In this document: positions 17,352 to 28,712 of the stretch, piece after piece | Layout: the number at the start of each line of letters is the position of its first letter | Position numbering within the stretch: position 1 is the stretch's first letter | Assembly: GCA_020634975.1 (NCBI GenBank) | Contig: JACKAQ010000001.1 | Span: forward strand, 434,001-498,000 | DNA: 64,000 bases | Direction of reading: 5' to 3' | Origin: JACKAQ01 sp020634975 [NCBI: Calditrichia bacterium] | GTDB lineage: Bacteria > Calditrichota > Calditrichia > RBG-13-44-9 | Notes under the pieces: generated by a model | What the model saw: the letters and a program-made list of their open reading frames with translations, nothing else | Told to the model about the DNA's origin: nothing | The model's database searches: none | Made by a program: the position numbers and the translations under genes

Positions 17352-18149
17352 ATGAAAGTGGGATATTTCCAGTTTCGCCCCCGTTTCGGCAACATTCAGC
17401 ACAACCTGAAAACCGTTGTAAATGCGCTTAAATCTGTGGAAGCAGATTTGATTGTGTTGCCGGAATTGCCGTTTTCCGGCTACCATTTCCGGGATCGGGC
17501 GGAAACCCTGACGTTATCGGAAAACCCGCAACAATCGCCAACGGTTGCCACGCTGATCGACCTTTGCCGCAGCCGTAATTTGCACATCGTTACCGGATTT
17601 GCAGAAAAGCAGGCGGATAAATGCTTTAACAGCGCCCTGCTGATCGGTCCGGAAGGTTTGCTGCACACCTATCGGAAAATTCATTTGTTCAGTGGAGAAA
17701 AACACTGTTTCGATCCCGGCGACACACCGTTATCGGTGCAAAACGTGCGCGGCGCAACCATCGGCATTATGGTTTGTTTCGACTGGATTTTTCCGGAAGT
17801 TACCCGTACGCTGGCAGTTTTGGGTGCGGATATTATTTGCCATCCATCGAATCTGGTGCTGGCATATTGCCAGCAAACCATGTTATCGCGTTGTTTGGAG
17901 AACAATATTTTTGCAATCACCTGCAACCGTTTCGGGAAAGACGTTCGCCCGCACGGCGAATTGCGTTTCACCGGAAAAAGCCAGGTTGTCGCACCAAAAG
18001 GCGTATTGCTGAACCGCGCGCCATCTCAAAAAACGACGTTGTTCATCACAGAAATAAATCCGGAATTGGCACGGCAAAAATCCATCACCGCAACCAACGA
18101 TATTCTTGGCGACCGTCGCCCGGAATTTTATGAACCGCTGACATCGTGA
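17352..18149 (+). CDS. Carbon-nitrogen hydrolase (nitrilase superfamily)
   Basis: This 265-residue cytoplasmic protein shows the Glu-Lys-Cys catalytic triad of the superfamily: 'LPELPFSGY' (Glu), 'TYRKIHLF' (Lys) and 'GIMVCFDWIFPE' (Cys). It should hydrolyse an amide or nitrile C-N bond; the exact substrate class (omega-amidase, N-carbamoylputrescine amidase, NAD synthase-like or other) cannot be fixed from the sequence. The ATG at 17352 has GGAG nine bases upstream, better than a TTG at 17337. Its 3' end overlaps the convergent oxidoreductase gene by 22 bases. Confidence 0.9.
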   Translation: MKVGYFQFRPRFGNIQHNLKTVVNALKSVEADLIVLPELPFSGYHFRDRAETLTLSENPQQSPTVATLIDLCRSRNLHIVTGFAEKQADKCFNSALLIGPEGLLHTYRKIHLFSGEKHCFDPGDTPLSVQNVRGATIGIMVCFDWIFPEVTRTLAVLGADIICHPSNLVLAYCQQTMLSRCLENNIFAITCNRFGKDVRPHGELRFTGKSQVVAPKGVLLNRAPSQKTTLFITEINPELARQKSITATNDILGDRRPEFYEPLTS

Positions 18150-19159
18150 CGCACCACGATTTTCCCGAATTGCTCACCGGATGCCATGCGCCGGAATGCA
18201 TCGGGGTAATCCTGCCAATCGAACGGACCGTCAACCAGCGGATGAATGTGGTGTTTTTCAAAAAAATGTACCATTTCTGAAAAATCTGTTTGAGTGCCCA
18301 TGGTTGTGCCCTGTACGGTCACCTGTTTCCAGAAAATTTTGCGCAAATTGATACCCGGCGGATTTCCGGCAGTCGCTCCGAAGAACACAATTTTCCCGCC
18401 CGGATTGACGATATTTAACAGGTTATCAAATCCTTCGCCACCGGCACTATCGATAATCAAATCTACCCCATTTTCACCGGCTGCAGCACTAATTTTTTCT
18501 GCCCAATCGTCACTGCGATAATTGGCCCCGCCGATCGCTCCGGCAGATTTCGCCCGTTCGATCTTTTCTTCGTTGCCGGATGTAACCAGCACATTTGCGC
18601 CGGCTGCAACCGCCATCAGCAGCATCAGCGAAGCAACGCCACCGCCAATACCGGTGATGAGCACGGTTTGTCCGGCTTGCAAATTGCCCTGAGTGAATAG
18701 CGCCCGGTATCCGGTCAGCCCCGCCAACGGGATGGCTGCGGCTTCAGCGAAGCTCAGATAATCCGGTTTTTGCACAATATTTTCTACCGGCACACACACA
18801 AATTCCGCCTGAACGCCGTTATCCGGCAAACCTAAAATGCGAAATTTTTTCTGTTGCGCCCGCAGATTGTCGCCCCAATTGAGCGACGGATTTATAAGAA
18901 CCGGTTTGTGGAGCCAGTTTTCCGGCACATTTTCGCCCAATTCGTATACCGTTCCAGCGCCATCCGAGCCTAAAATAATTGGCGTTTTGATGCCGGCATA
19001 CAATCCCTGAGTAATCCAGACATCTCGGTGATTAAGTGCAGATGCTTCAACTTTAACGACAACTTCACCGGCTGCCGGTTTTGGATAATCAACTTCCCGA
19101 AATGCCAGTGCATCGATGCCATCGGGCTTTTCGAAAACAAGCGCGTTCATTTTTTCCAT
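18128..19159 (-). CDS. Zinc-type alcohol dehydrogenase / quinone oxidoreductase-like MDR protein
   Basis: This 343-residue protein is a medium-chain dehydrogenase/reductase. The GroES-like N-terminus ('VVVKVEASALNHRDVWITQG', 'PIILGSDGAGTVYELG') is followed by an NAD(P)-binding Rossmann fold ('GQTVLITGIGGGVASLMLLM') and 'VDLIIDSAGGEGFDNLL'. The usual catalytic zinc Cys is replaced by 'HRD', and the structural-zinc four-Cys lobe is absent, so it is probably a zinc-free NADPH-dependent reductase of the quinone oxidoreductase type. GAGGTGA stands five bases before the ATG. It is followed on the upstream side by a DUF429 gene, 17 bases away on the same strand. Confidence 0.85.
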   Translation of the reverse strand: MEKMNALVFEKPDGIDALAFREVDYPKPAAGEVVVKVEASALNHRDVWITQGLYAGIKTPIILGSDGAGTVYELGENVPENWLHKPVLINPSLNWGDNLRAQQKKFRILGLPDNGVQAEFVCVPVENIVQKPDYLSFAEAAAIPLAGLTGYRALFTQGNLQAGQTVLITGIGGGVASLMLLMAVAAGANVLVTSGNEEKIERAKSAGAIGGANYRSDDWAEKISAAAGENGVDLIIDSAGGEGFDNLLNIVNPGGKIVFFGATAGNPPGINLRKIFWKQVTVQGTTMGTQTDFSEMVHFFEKHHIHPLVDGPFDWQDYPDAFRRMASGEQFGKIVVRHDVSGS

Positions 19160-19176
19160 AAATCACCTCACATTTT

Positions 19177-20043
19177 TTATGAATAAACCATTCCTTCAAG
19201 TTTATATTTTTCAATATCTTCGGGTAACAAACCTTTGGGATTGCAAAGTTGTTTCACTACGATAATTGCGCAAAGCAGGCTGTCCAGTGCATCGCCTTTG
19301 GCATCTGCCAGCACCCGTTCACGAATATTCGGATCACCCATTTTAATGCCGTTTTGCCCAACAATCGTTTCAAAAATCAGCCTGCGATGCGCATTTTCCT
19401 GATCCGCTTTGGTTTTGTACGGCGCGTATAATTTCATTTTTTTGAGCAGCGAAGCCGGGCAACATTCCAGCAAAACCGGCAAATTTCCTTCGGGTTGCTG
19501 CATGGGAACCACTCGCGCGGCGTTATTTTTCACCAATGGCGAAAGCACGTCGCGAATACCGTAATAGGTTTGGCGATACATCCGCAAATTGTAAGGCGAA
19601 AACGGCGTTTGTGTTTCCAGATCGGTCAACCGTTTCACTTCCGAACCGGGAAAAACATCGCGGCAGTGGTTCCGGAATTGATCCGCCGATGCAAATTTCT
19701 CCGGAAAATTGGCCGCAAATTGTTGCCATGTCGATTCGGGAAACATGCCGAGCGGAATGCTGAATGCAACATCCAGTCCCAAAACGGCATTTTTTTGATC
19801 CGCGATAAACCGGCAAAGCGCCGGTAAAACAAGTTCTCTTTTTGACGAACAATCCAAAAATTCAGCCGCGTTTTTGCACTTTTTGATGGTGAGCGTTTCA
19901 CCATCAGCCGTTGCTTCCGTAATCCAGATGGCATTTCCGGCGAGCGCAGCGCCGCTAAAATCGATCCCGTAAATTTGAATCGGTAATTGTTTGGAATCGA
20001 GCACAATGTTATTTGTCATTTCATGTTTTTTATCGTTAATCAT
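19177..20043 (-). CDS. DUF429-family protein (predicted RNase H-like fold)
   Basis: This 288-residue protein starts with 'IYGIDFSGAALAGNAIWITE' and has 'NAVLGLDVAFSIPLG' and 'DAKGDALDSLLCAIIVV', the acidic motifs of DUF429, which is predicted to adopt an RNase H-like nuclease fold. The three Asp positions could chelate metal, but no activity is established for the family. No clear ribosome site marks the first ATG; an alternative ATG eight codons later (20019) is possible. It starts 10 bases after the stop of the sugar dehydrogenase gene and is probably read from the same leftward transcript. Confidence 0.75.
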   Translation of the reverse strand: MINDKKHEMTNNIVLDSKQLPIQIYGIDFSGAALAGNAIWITEATADGETLTIKKCKNAAEFLDCSSKRELVLPALCRFIADQKNAVLGLDVAFSIPLGMFPESTWQQFAANFPEKFASADQFRNHCRDVFPGSEVKRLTDLETQTPFSPYNLRMYRQTYYGIRDVLSPLVKNNAARVVPMQQPEGNLPVLLECCPASLLKKMKLYAPYKTKADQENAHRRLIFETIVGQNGIKMGDPNIRERVLADAKGDALDSLLCAIIVVKQLCNPKGLLPEDIEKYKLEGMVYS

Positions 20044-20053
20044 TTAATAACAA

Positions 20054-21502
20054 CTATTTAACCAGCGTTAATTTGCGCGTTTGGCTGTGCCGCCCATCCA
20101 CTGTCAACCGATAAAAATAGCTGCCACCGGCAACCGGTTCATTTCGAAAATTAACGCCGCTCCAATTAACCGAGTGGTTTCCCGGCGTAAGCTGCGACCA
20201 ATTCCAGTTGATCACTTCCCGTCCGTTGGCATCCAGAATTGCCAGTTTTACGGACGCATTCTGCGTTAATTCGAACGGAATATTTGTTGCAGGATTGAAC
20301 GGATTGGGAAAATTTTGCCGAAGCCTGAACCCCTGCGGCAACGACGGTTCCGGCGTTACACCGTTCGGGTTCGCATTAAAGCGGTAAATTCTCCCGTTAA
20401 ATGCGCAAAGATACAATTCGCGCGATTCGTCCACGCCAAAACTGGAAATGAACAAATTCGTATCATCATACAAAGCATTTGTGGCGGGTGAGCTGCCATC
20501 ATAGTTGAGCAGCCAAATTCGCCCGCTGACATAATCTGCATAAACGTAACTGCCAACCCATTCCTCAATTTCGCTGCCGCGATAGACATATCCGCCGGTA
20601 ATTGACTGTCCCAAACTGTGCGTATATTGCCAAATAGGGAGCGTTAGCCCGGCTGTATCACAATTTGGCGGATTGTAACACTGATTTCCCTCCATCAGTC
20701 GCCAGCCATAATTTTTGCCATTTTCGATAATATTAACTTCCTCAATTTGGTTTTGACCCACTTCGCCGGCCCACAACCAGCCGGTTTCCGGATCAAAGCT
20801 GATCCGCCAGGGATTGCGCAATCCGTAGGCAAAAATTTCTTCGCGCCAGCCGCTGCTGTTTCCTTTGAATGGGTTATCTTCCGGAATTGCATAGTTTTTG
20901 CCATTCTCGATGCTATCCACATCGATTCGCAAAATAGATCCCAACAGCGTTGAACGGTTTTGGCCGTTGTTTAACGGATCGCCGCCATCGCCGCCATCGC
21001 CAGTGGTGATGTAGAGAAAACCGTCATTCGGGCCAAAAGCCAGCGCACCCGCGTTGTGATTGCTATATGGCTTGTCGATTTCCAGCAGCACCAACTCACT
21101 GTTGGGGTCGGCTGCATTTGGGTCGTTTTGCGAAATGGCGTATCGCGCAATGACGCTGCGATTGGGGTTGGTTGCCGTGTAGTTGATGTAAAAATAGGCG
21201 CTGTCCGGAAAATCCGGGTGAAACGCCAGTCCCAGTAACCCTTCTTCGTTGCTGGAATCATCCACTTTATTGCGGATATCCAAAAAAATTGCCGCAGTCG
21301 CAACTGACGGATCGTTGGGGAAAACGCGGATGATTCCCGATTGTTCGACCACAAAAATGCGATTGGTGCCATCACTGGCATTCTGCAAATCGACCGGGCG
21401 ACTGAAAGTGAGATTCGGGAAAGCCACATCCAGCGTAACCTGGCTGTACATATTTATCGATGCAACCATTAATAGTATCAATAATTTGGAAATTGTATTC
21501 AT
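20054..21502 (-). CDS. PQQ-dependent sugar dehydrogenase with C-terminal type IX-like sorting domain
   Basis: This 482-residue exported protein has a signal peptide ('ISKLLILLMVASINMYS'), a six-bladed PQQ-binding propeller (about 25-375) and a C-terminal Ig-like sorting domain introduced by 'RQNFPNPFNPATNIPFEL'. The propeller has soluble aldose/glucose dehydrogenase features: 'EEGLLGLAFHPDF', 'NHNAGALAFGPNDGFLYITT', 'GDGGDGGDP' and 'EIFAYGLRNPWRISFDPETG'. It would oxidise sugars outside the cell with PQQ. The C-terminal domain resembles those that direct secretion by the type IX system; no such machinery is in the window. GAGGAAACAT before the ATG at 21502 decides the start. Confidence 0.9.
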   Translation of the reverse strand: MNTISKLLILLMVASINMYSQVTLDVAFPNLTFSRPVDLQNASDGTNRIFVVEQSGIIRVFPNDPSVATAAIFLDIRNKVDDSSNEEGLLGLAFHPDFPDSAYFYINYTATNPNRSVIARYAISQNDPNAADPNSELVLLEIDKPYSNHNAGALAFGPNDGFLYITTGDGGDGGDPLNNGQNRSTLLGSILRIDVDSIENGKNYAIPEDNPFKGNSSGWREEIFAYGLRNPWRISFDPETGWLWAGEVGQNQIEEVNIIENGKNYGWRLMEGNQCYNPPNCDTAGLTLPIWQYTHSLGQSITGGYVYRGSEIEEWVGSYVYADYVSGRIWLLNYDGSSPATNALYDDTNLFISSFGVDESRELYLCAFNGRIYRFNANPNGVTPEPSLPQGFRLRQNFPNPFNPATNIPFELTQNASVKLAILDANGREVINWNWSQLTPGNHSVNWSGVNFRNEPVAGGSYFYRLTVDGRHSQTRKLTLVK

Positions 21503-21655
21503 ATGTTTCCTCATTTGAATGAGATTTGATAAATTCTGGCGGTTTATTAAAATGCGCTAAATTGTAACGTTTTTCAAGAAATTATTTTTTCAACCGGATT
21601 TTGAATCTATTTTCAGCCGGATAAAGCTCAAAATTATCAAATAAAAAGGAAAATA

Positions 21656-22894
21656 ATGAACACATACGCCATTATCATTTTAGCCACTCTGCTGTTGAGC
21701 TACATTTTGGATTTAATCACCGAATTGCTGAATTTAAAGGCATTGCGAGACGAGTTACCAACGGAATTTAGCGATGTTTTTGATCAGGAAAAATATCGGA
21801 AATCGCAGGAATACACCCGCGTCAAAACGCGTTTCGGGCTGATTTACGCCACATTTAGCCTGATCGTTACGCTGGTTTTCTGGTTTTCCGGCGGATTCAA
21901 TTGGCTGGATTTGCTGGTTCGCCAGTGGGGTTTTAGCGAGATTTTCACCGGGTTGTTTTACATTGGCATTTTGCTGATTGCCAACACCGTTTTAAATCTG
22001 CCTTTTTCCATCTATTCCACATTTGTTATTGAAGCCCGTTTCGGTTTCAACAAAACCACGCCCAAAACTTTTGTGCTGGATATGCTGAAAGGGCTGTTGC
22101 TGGGTGTTGTGATCGGCGGTGCGCTGCTCGGCGGCATTCTGGCGTTTTTCCAATTTGCCGGTGCAAACGCCTGGCTGTATTGCTGGATCGCGGTGACGCT
22201 GTTTACCATTTTCATGCAATTTATTGCGCCAACCTGGATTATGCCGCTGTTCAACAAATTTACACCGCTGGAAGATGGCGAGTTGCGCCGCGAAATCATG
22301 AATTATGCCCAAAAAGTGCATTTCCCGCTGGATAATTTATTTGTGATGGATGGCTCCAAACGATCGGCGAAATCCAATGCATTTTTTACAGGATTTGGCA
22401 AACACAAACGCATTGCACTGTTTGATACGCTGATTGAAAAACACAGCGTTGCGGAACTTGTGGCAATTTTGGCGCATGAGATCGGGCATTATAAAAAGAA
22501 GCATATTTTACAGGGCATGATTATCAGCATTTTACACACCGGTGTGATGTTCTTTCTGCTGTCGATTTTTTTGAACCACAGCGGATTATTTGATGCATTT
22601 TATATGGAAAATATGTCCATTTATGCCGGATTCATTTTTTTCGGGATGCTGTTTTCGCCGATCAGCGAAATTTTGGGAATTTTTATGCAGATGTTTTCTC
22701 GCAAAAATGAATTTGAAGCCGACCAATTTGCTGCGGAAACCACTCAAAATTCATCGAATATGATCAGCGCATTGAAGAAACTTTCGGCGAACAACCTATC
22801 CAACCTTACGCCTCACCCATTTTATGTTTTCCTCAACTATTCACATCCGCCGGTTTTGGAACGCATTCGGGCATTGCGGAGCCTGCAGCTTTAA
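21656..22894 (+). CDS. M48-family CAAX prenyl protease (Ste24-like)
   Basis: This 412-residue integral membrane zinc metalloprotease has the HEXXH site in 'ILAHEIGHYKKKHIL', the third ligand region 'SRKNEFEADQFAAETT' and about seven transmembrane segments. The N-terminal 'EYTRVKTRFGLIYATFSLIV' and 'IEARFGFNKTTPKTFVLDML' match the Ste24/CAAX-type I group rather than HtpX. In bacteria, such proteases act in membrane protein quality control since prenylated CAAX substrates are not expected. AAGGAAAATA precedes the ATG. It is a single gene, opposite in direction to both neighbours. Confidence 0.92.
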   Translation: MNTYAIIILATLLLSYILDLITELLNLKALRDELPTEFSDVFDQEKYRKSQEYTRVKTRFGLIYATFSLIVTLVFWFSGGFNWLDLLVRQWGFSEIFTGLFYIGILLIANTVLNLPFSIYSTFVIEARFGFNKTTPKTFVLDMLKGLLLGVVIGGALLGGILAFFQFAGANAWLYCWIAVTLFTIFMQFIAPTWIMPLFNKFTPLEDGELRREIMNYAQKVHFPLDNLFVMDGSKRSAKSNAFFTGFGKHKRIALFDTLIEKHSVAELVAILAHEIGHYKKKHILQGMIISILHTGVMFFLLSIFLNHSGLFDAFYMENMSIYAGFIFFGMLFSPISEILGIFMQMFSRKNEFEADQFAAETTQNSSNMISALKKLSANNLSNLTPHPFYVFLNYSHPPVLERIRALRSLQL

Positions 22895-22961
22895 TTGATT
22901 GATTTTATTGAGTTTCGATCACACATATTTTAACATTCCGAACCCACTCCCTTCAATTTGA

Positions 22962-22999
22962 TAAAAAAAACCGCCGGGCAGAAATTCCACCCGGCGGTT
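22962..22999 (-). terminator. Intrinsic terminator of the giant adhesin gene
   Basis: A perfect 10-bp GC-rich stem (22969-22978 with 22990-22999) is followed on the minus strand by a run of eight T. It lies 35 bases after the adhesin stop codon. Confidence 0.92.
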
Positions 23000-23033
23000 A
23001 AATGTTACTTCAGAAACTGAATCTTGAAGAAGC

Positions 23034-26000
23034 TTACTTCATCAGGATCATTTTCTTGGACTGAACGAAATCAGCTGCTTTGATGCGATAGATGTAGATA
23101 CCGCTAGCAACTTTTTCGCCGTATTGGTTGGTGCCATCCCAGATAGCCGTTTTGAATCCGGCGGTCTGGTCTGCATCTACCAGTACTTTTACCAACTGAC
23201 CCAGAACGTTGTAGATTTCCAACCGAACATCAGCGTTGGTCGGTAATGCATACTTCAACGTGGTGCTCGGGTTGAAGGGGTTCGGGTAGTTTTGTTCCAG
23301 TGAGAATACTGTCGGCAACTGATCGTCATCACCGATACCAACCGGAACATCAATAAAGCCTACCGAAAGCGCTTTCTGGCTGGCAGCATAGGCGTTGTCT
23401 TTCAGACCCTGAAGGTCATCACCAGCGACGATACCGAAAAGTTGCCCAAACGGTGTCACCCGCGTTGGCGCTGAACGGACCGGCGCCAATCCAGGTGCGA
23501 TAGTCGCCTGGATCGGTGACGCTGTTGACATCCAGCGTGGTGATGTATTGGAACGAGCCGGTGCGGGCATCGGTCGGCGGGGTATCCAGGGTAACGCGAG
23601 CGCCGGAGAACTCATTTTTATCCAATACGCTCATACCGTAATAATAACCGGCGTTGTCGTATTGATAAACCATGTTTTCCGGCAGCGAATAACCGCCCAG
23701 GTTGGTTGTGTAATCAGCGATATCCCAGTCTACAAAGATACCGGCATACAGGTCGCTGACCGCTGCACCGGTATTGTTCACGAATCCGTAACGGACAATC
23801 ATGAATTCTTCACCGGTGTTGGTGTAGCTCTCCTGAACGATTCCCATGCCGTAAGGCACCGGTGCGCCGCTGTCGTTCATCACCGCTGTAGCGATTTGGT
23901 CAAAGTTAGCGTCTGAGGTAAAGCCATCAAGAAAATAACCGCCGGTGTTAAGGAGATCCCCATCGGTAGAGAAACTGGGGATCAGACCGTTTACACTGCC
24001 GACGGTGGCGGTGCCAAATATCAACCCGCCGCTATACAGACCGTTCTGACCTTTCCAGCTAACGCCATCAGCAAAGCCGGTGCCGTCATCGCCCACATAA
24101 CCCCAGTTGGTCATGGCGGCATGCAGATCGCCCGGTGTATGAGTAAGGGCTGTATGCTCTTCTGTTGGGTTGCCGTTGGGCGTAGCCATCGCCACGTTCG
24201 ACGGGTTACTTTCACCTTCCGAGTAAACTGCGGTGACGTAGTAGTAATAATCAACGTTGTTAACCAAACCGCTATCGGTGTATTCAACGGTATCCGCACT
24301 GCCGACCAGCGTGTAGGCGCTTGCGTCCAGTGAACGATAGATGTTGTAACCGTTCAGGTCTGTGATGGTCGCACTGTTGCGTTTTTCGATCTGCTGCTGC
24401 GCTTTGTCTGCAACCAGTTGCTGAGATGCAAACAGATGATCATTTTGTGCCTGCAATGCTGCTTTTTCCTGACGGCTGAGCAGATCCGAGGCTTTTACCG
24501 GCGGTAATTCAACGATGCGGGCATTGGCGCCGGTACCTTCCATGACCAGTGCACGGATCAGGAGGTTGTCGTCAAAGCCAAAGCTGTTGAGCTTCGACCA
24601 GCTGACACCGTCAAAACTAATCCAGGCGCGTTCATAGTCTGCACCATCAGTATCCAGACCGATGCCGTAGTTGGTCGCTACCGGCTGGTTCCAGGAAAGA
24701 TAGAAATCACCTTCGGTAATCTGAAGCGCAGAACCGGAAATATCTACGATATCAAATGCGCTACGAGCCGGCACTTCGTAGTCAACCGGTCCCAGAACTT
24801 GCGTTGTTGGCGGGTTATCACCACCAGTCGGGTTCACCCAAACAGAATATTGAACGCTATCCAGCGGGGCGGTAATGTTCGACCAGTAGGTTTTGATACC
24901 CAACAGGGTTGCCGGATATACATTCGGTGTGAAACGGGTGGCAAACGCGCCGGTGGTGGTAAAGCCAAAGCCGGTTTCCGCGCTGCCGTCGTCATAACCC
25001 AGTTCGCCATCCGGCAACGGTGCCAGCCAGCTCAACTGAACTTCCTGATCACCGCCAAAACCATCCAGGTGACGCGGCGGATTCAAGCCCACCGGCGGCA
25101 AGGCTTCGCCGGTAACGGTCAGGTGATCCACCCAAACGTTGTCCGAGTTGCTGCCCGAAGGTCCACCATCGGTGATGTAGTAGTTGATCGCCACATAAAT
25201 CGACGAGCCGGAGAAAGCCGAAATATCGAAGCTGAATTCGTTCCAGCTACCGGTCGGACCCGGAACCAGAACATAGGCAATCTCGGTAAAGTCTGCCGGG
25301 TTGCTGGTGGTCGTCGAAACCAGCACTTTCAGCGAATCCGGGAACGAGCCGCCGATGGAGCCAGCGTAAAAGCTCAGCGTTTCGTAATTGCCGGCAGGAA
25401 TCTGCGGGCTGATCAGCCATTCGTCAATCAAAAAGCCGTTGGCATTGTTGAAATTGCTGAACCAGAAGCTCTGTCCTGCTTGCGGAAATACCGTGTCACC
25501 GCTCGAAAACGCGACGATCTGACGGAATTCCCATGCCGAGCCGCTGCCGTCGTTGTCGATCACCTGCCAGCCTGTCGGCGGTAAAGTGTCGCCAAATACT
25601 TCTTCGAATAACACAACTGCTGCGGTAGGCGTTGCCATAACGGTATCCGATGTTGCGCTTTCGCCTTCATCGTAAACGGCGGTCACATAGTAATAGTAGG
25701 TTGTGCCGTTGGTAACCGTTACGTCGGAATACATGGGTGTGGTTTCACCAATGGAATCTTGCTGTGCAAAGGTTGTATTATCTTCGGAACGATAAACTTT
25801 GTAGCCAATCAATGCGCTGGTTACGCCTGTGGTTACATTATTGTCGTCATCGTTACCGATAGCTTTGTTTTGATCTGCACGAGCAACTGCTTTGCCCGAT
25901 TTTTTGATCAATTTTTCGAGCATTCCCGGTGCTATCCAGCTCAGGTCCACAACCGCATTACCTGCATTTGCGGTCAATCCGGTTACCGGAGGTTTCGGAG

Positions 26001-28206
26001 TAACATAAGGTCCGTTTGGCGTCGGTGCGGTATTGTTTACGAAGGTGTTGTTCAAATCTTCGCTGGTTTCATCGCTGCCGTCCAGACCGTTACCGCCGGC
26101 ACTACTCTGAGCGCCTTCCGTCATATCGATACGCTGCACGGAGAAACCAACCGAATTGTTTAATGCAGACATTTGGCTGGCACCCGGTGTGTCCGGTGCA
26201 TACATCGAGGAATCCGAATCGATATCCGGGCCGTCAATCATCACGCCGGTTTTATCTACGAATTCGTTATTGGCAACCGGAGAACCGCTGTTATACAGCA
26301 GATAATCGATATCTGTTACCAAATCCGATTCGCCATCCCAGTTGTAGAGAATGACAACTTCGTCGCCATTGGTTAGTCCACCCTGACCGCCAATACTTCC
26401 CGAAAAGGCTTCGAGCATGTTCGGAACATCATTGGCAAAATCGGTGCTGTCTTCCCACAATTCATAGGTCGGTAGAACACCATACGTTGCAAAGAATGAT
26501 GAATCACCGGAAAGAGCAATGGTTTGATATTCACCTGCAGCGATCATGGCACCATCAGGGAAACGGGAATGGAAATCGCCAAAATCGCCACCACCACCGC
26601 CACCTTCTACGATTTGGTAATAATAGGTATTACCACCCTGGAAAGTTGCATCGGTGAGATAGTAATTGGTCAGTTCAACATCACCTGCACCCGGATTGTA
26701 AATTTCGATAAATTCACCTTCGGTGGGTGTTACAACAATTTCGGTGATGAGCAATTTTTCCACAGGTATTGGGATGGCAGCGCGATTCGGCAATGCCAAA
26801 TCGTCCATATACCAACTGCTTCCAGTGGTTTGACCGGTCGGGAAACGAAAATCCCAGCCTACCCATACGCCATTGATTCCGGCATATGCGGAAAGATCAA
26901 ATGTAACATATTCAAAAGCGGACACTGAGTTGCTCAAGGTTCCTAGTACATCCCAGGTTGCGCCCATATCTGTCGAAACAATAACATCAATGGAATCATC
27001 ACCGGTACCGGAAGTTACGCCTCTGTGGTAGAAACCCATTTCGGTGGGACCGGTTGTCAAGTCCAGTTTTGCGGACCATGTAGTAACGGTATCCGAGCTT
27101 GCTGCTGGGAACCACATACCGGTAACACCCCAATGATTATTGAGGCCCGTCGATCCGAAATTGGTTCCGCCGGCTAACGAAAAGCCATACCCGTCATCTG
27201 TAAACCAGGTGTTGGTCGGAGCTTCGAAATCGATGACAAATGAGCCTTCGGCAACGGAGTGCAATGAAAATGTAACCGTATCCGGTGAGGATGCGCCATC
27301 ATGGGTAAATGCAACCCATCCAGTTTCCATTGCCACTGAGCTGGGTGCCCAGGTTACCATTACTTCACTTGTTACACCACCAGGGATTACCAGAGAAGTA
27401 ACATCAGTGGTAATGTCGCTGCTGCTGGTAGTGATATCTGAAATTGTCAGGTCACCACCACCGGTGTTGGTAATTGGCACGGCGTGCATCGCAGAATTAC
27501 CAACTGCAATCAAACCATTGTCCTGGTTCAGATTAACATCGGTTGCGGGCGTCGTGAAATTCGGGAATGGCGGAAGGTAAACTTCCGGTCCGGTTACGTC
27601 GTCAACCCACAGTTCCCATTCATCAACGGAAATGTTTTGGATTGCAACATAAACCGTATCGCCGACATAAGCTTCCAGAGGATAAACAAAGCGTTGATAG
27701 ATAACACCCAAATCTTGCACTGCTTCCAAAGTTACGGAAAAATCGGCTGAATCTAATCCTGTTGAAGATAGGCGAATATTAAAATCTTCAGGAAAAGTTG
27801 CAGAGCGCGATCTTGCCCAGAATGCCACTGAATCTCCGGAAACAGGAATAAGGGCAGGTGTTATTAACCAGTCATTATTTCCGGCGGCATTAAATGAAAT
27901 TGATGCGTGATAATCACCGGAGTGAGCATTCGTTGCACTTTGCAACACTGTCCACTCTTTTGCATCACCATCGAAATTATAAATAGTCCAGGTGATCGGA
28001 ATTGCGCCACCTTCAAATCCTTCGTCAAGCGGTGCACTTGTCTGTTTGGACAATTGCGTTGCCGCTACACGTTCTGCCCAGGTGTTGTTCTGAACAACGT
28101 CAGAACCCTTTGGGCTTTGCTCTTTTACCGATTTGGCCTGACGGGCAAACCCTATGTTGCCTACCAGAAACAAAATCAGTAAAGCGGTTGAAACTTTTCT
28201 GAACAT
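23034..28206 (-). CDS. Giant multidomain secreted adhesin-like protein with type IX-like sorting domain (one frameshift)
   Basis: Joined across one frameshift this gene encodes about 1723 residues. It starts with a signal peptide ('VSTALLILFLVGNIGFA'; ATG 28206, GGAGG 7 bases upstream). Order of recognisable parts: cleaved-adhesin-like jelly-roll ('NNDWLITPALIPVSGDS', about 60-210); Hydin/choice-of-anchor-D-like Ig domain; a second jelly roll; lamin-tail domain ('LLITEIVVTPTEGEFIEIYN', about 490-620); fibronectin III ('KVYRSEDNTTFAQQ...YYYYVTAVYDEGES'); another cleaved-adhesin domain ('FLIDEWLISPQIPAGNYETL'); two more beta-domains with a second fibronectin III; and the sorting domain with 'QNYPNPFNPSTTLKYALP'. 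The frame breaks at the AAAA run 23437-23440: one base fewer restores 'TFGIVAGDD' and makes the span a whole number of codons. It is probably a cell-surface or secreted adhesin/enzyme scaffold. Confidence 0.85.
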
Positions 28207-28260
28207 ACAACTTCCTCCATTCATAAAATTAGTATGAGTGCAAAAAAAATAGTACGGCAT

Positions 28261-28712
28261 GATACTGTTCTTTTAAAATCACCTCCTTTTTCAAACTTCG
28301 ATTGCATAAATCCGTTAGTTGATATTTGGTATTCGATATTTTTGAAAGACCAGATAAAAAATGTGATGTAATCAATCTATAACATACGAACGCCGATCAG
28401 CGATACGCCCGGTTACAGCTTTCGTAATTGTCAGAACTGTTTAGCTTTGAAAGAACAAGAAAGAGATTTGGGTATGCAATTTTCAAACGACATAATACGG
28501 TCGTTTCGAAGAAAAGTTGAGGGCTCGACTCTACCCTGTAACTGTAATGCAGTATTTGATATTTTTGTCAAAACAGTCAATTCAGTTGTGGATATAAGTA
28601 TTTTATTTATCAATGTTTAAACGAGGAAATCAGAATTCTACAACAAAGTGAATATATGAAAAAATGATTAAAAATCAAGATGTTTTCCAAAACTCTAATG
28701 ATTTTTTTAAAG
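28261..28712 (-). other. Long leader/promoter region upstream of the adhesin gene
   Basis: This 450-base stretch separates the transporter stop from the adhesin start on the minus strand. At 28279-28289 it holds AAAGGAGGTGA, a full-length match to the ribosomal anti-Shine-Dalgarno sequence. No start codon lies at a suitable distance: the nearest in-frame ATG (28260) is 18 bases away and the real start has its own GGAGG. A 7-bp hairpin is at 28485-28491 / 28500-28506. I recognise no known riboswitch or RNA gene. Confidence 0.45.

Noticed and set aside
24799-25584. A 261-codon open frame on the + strand inside the adhesin gene
   Set aside because: It lacks a ribosome site and recognisable motifs, and it lies opposite well-defined cleaved-adhesin and fibronectin domains.
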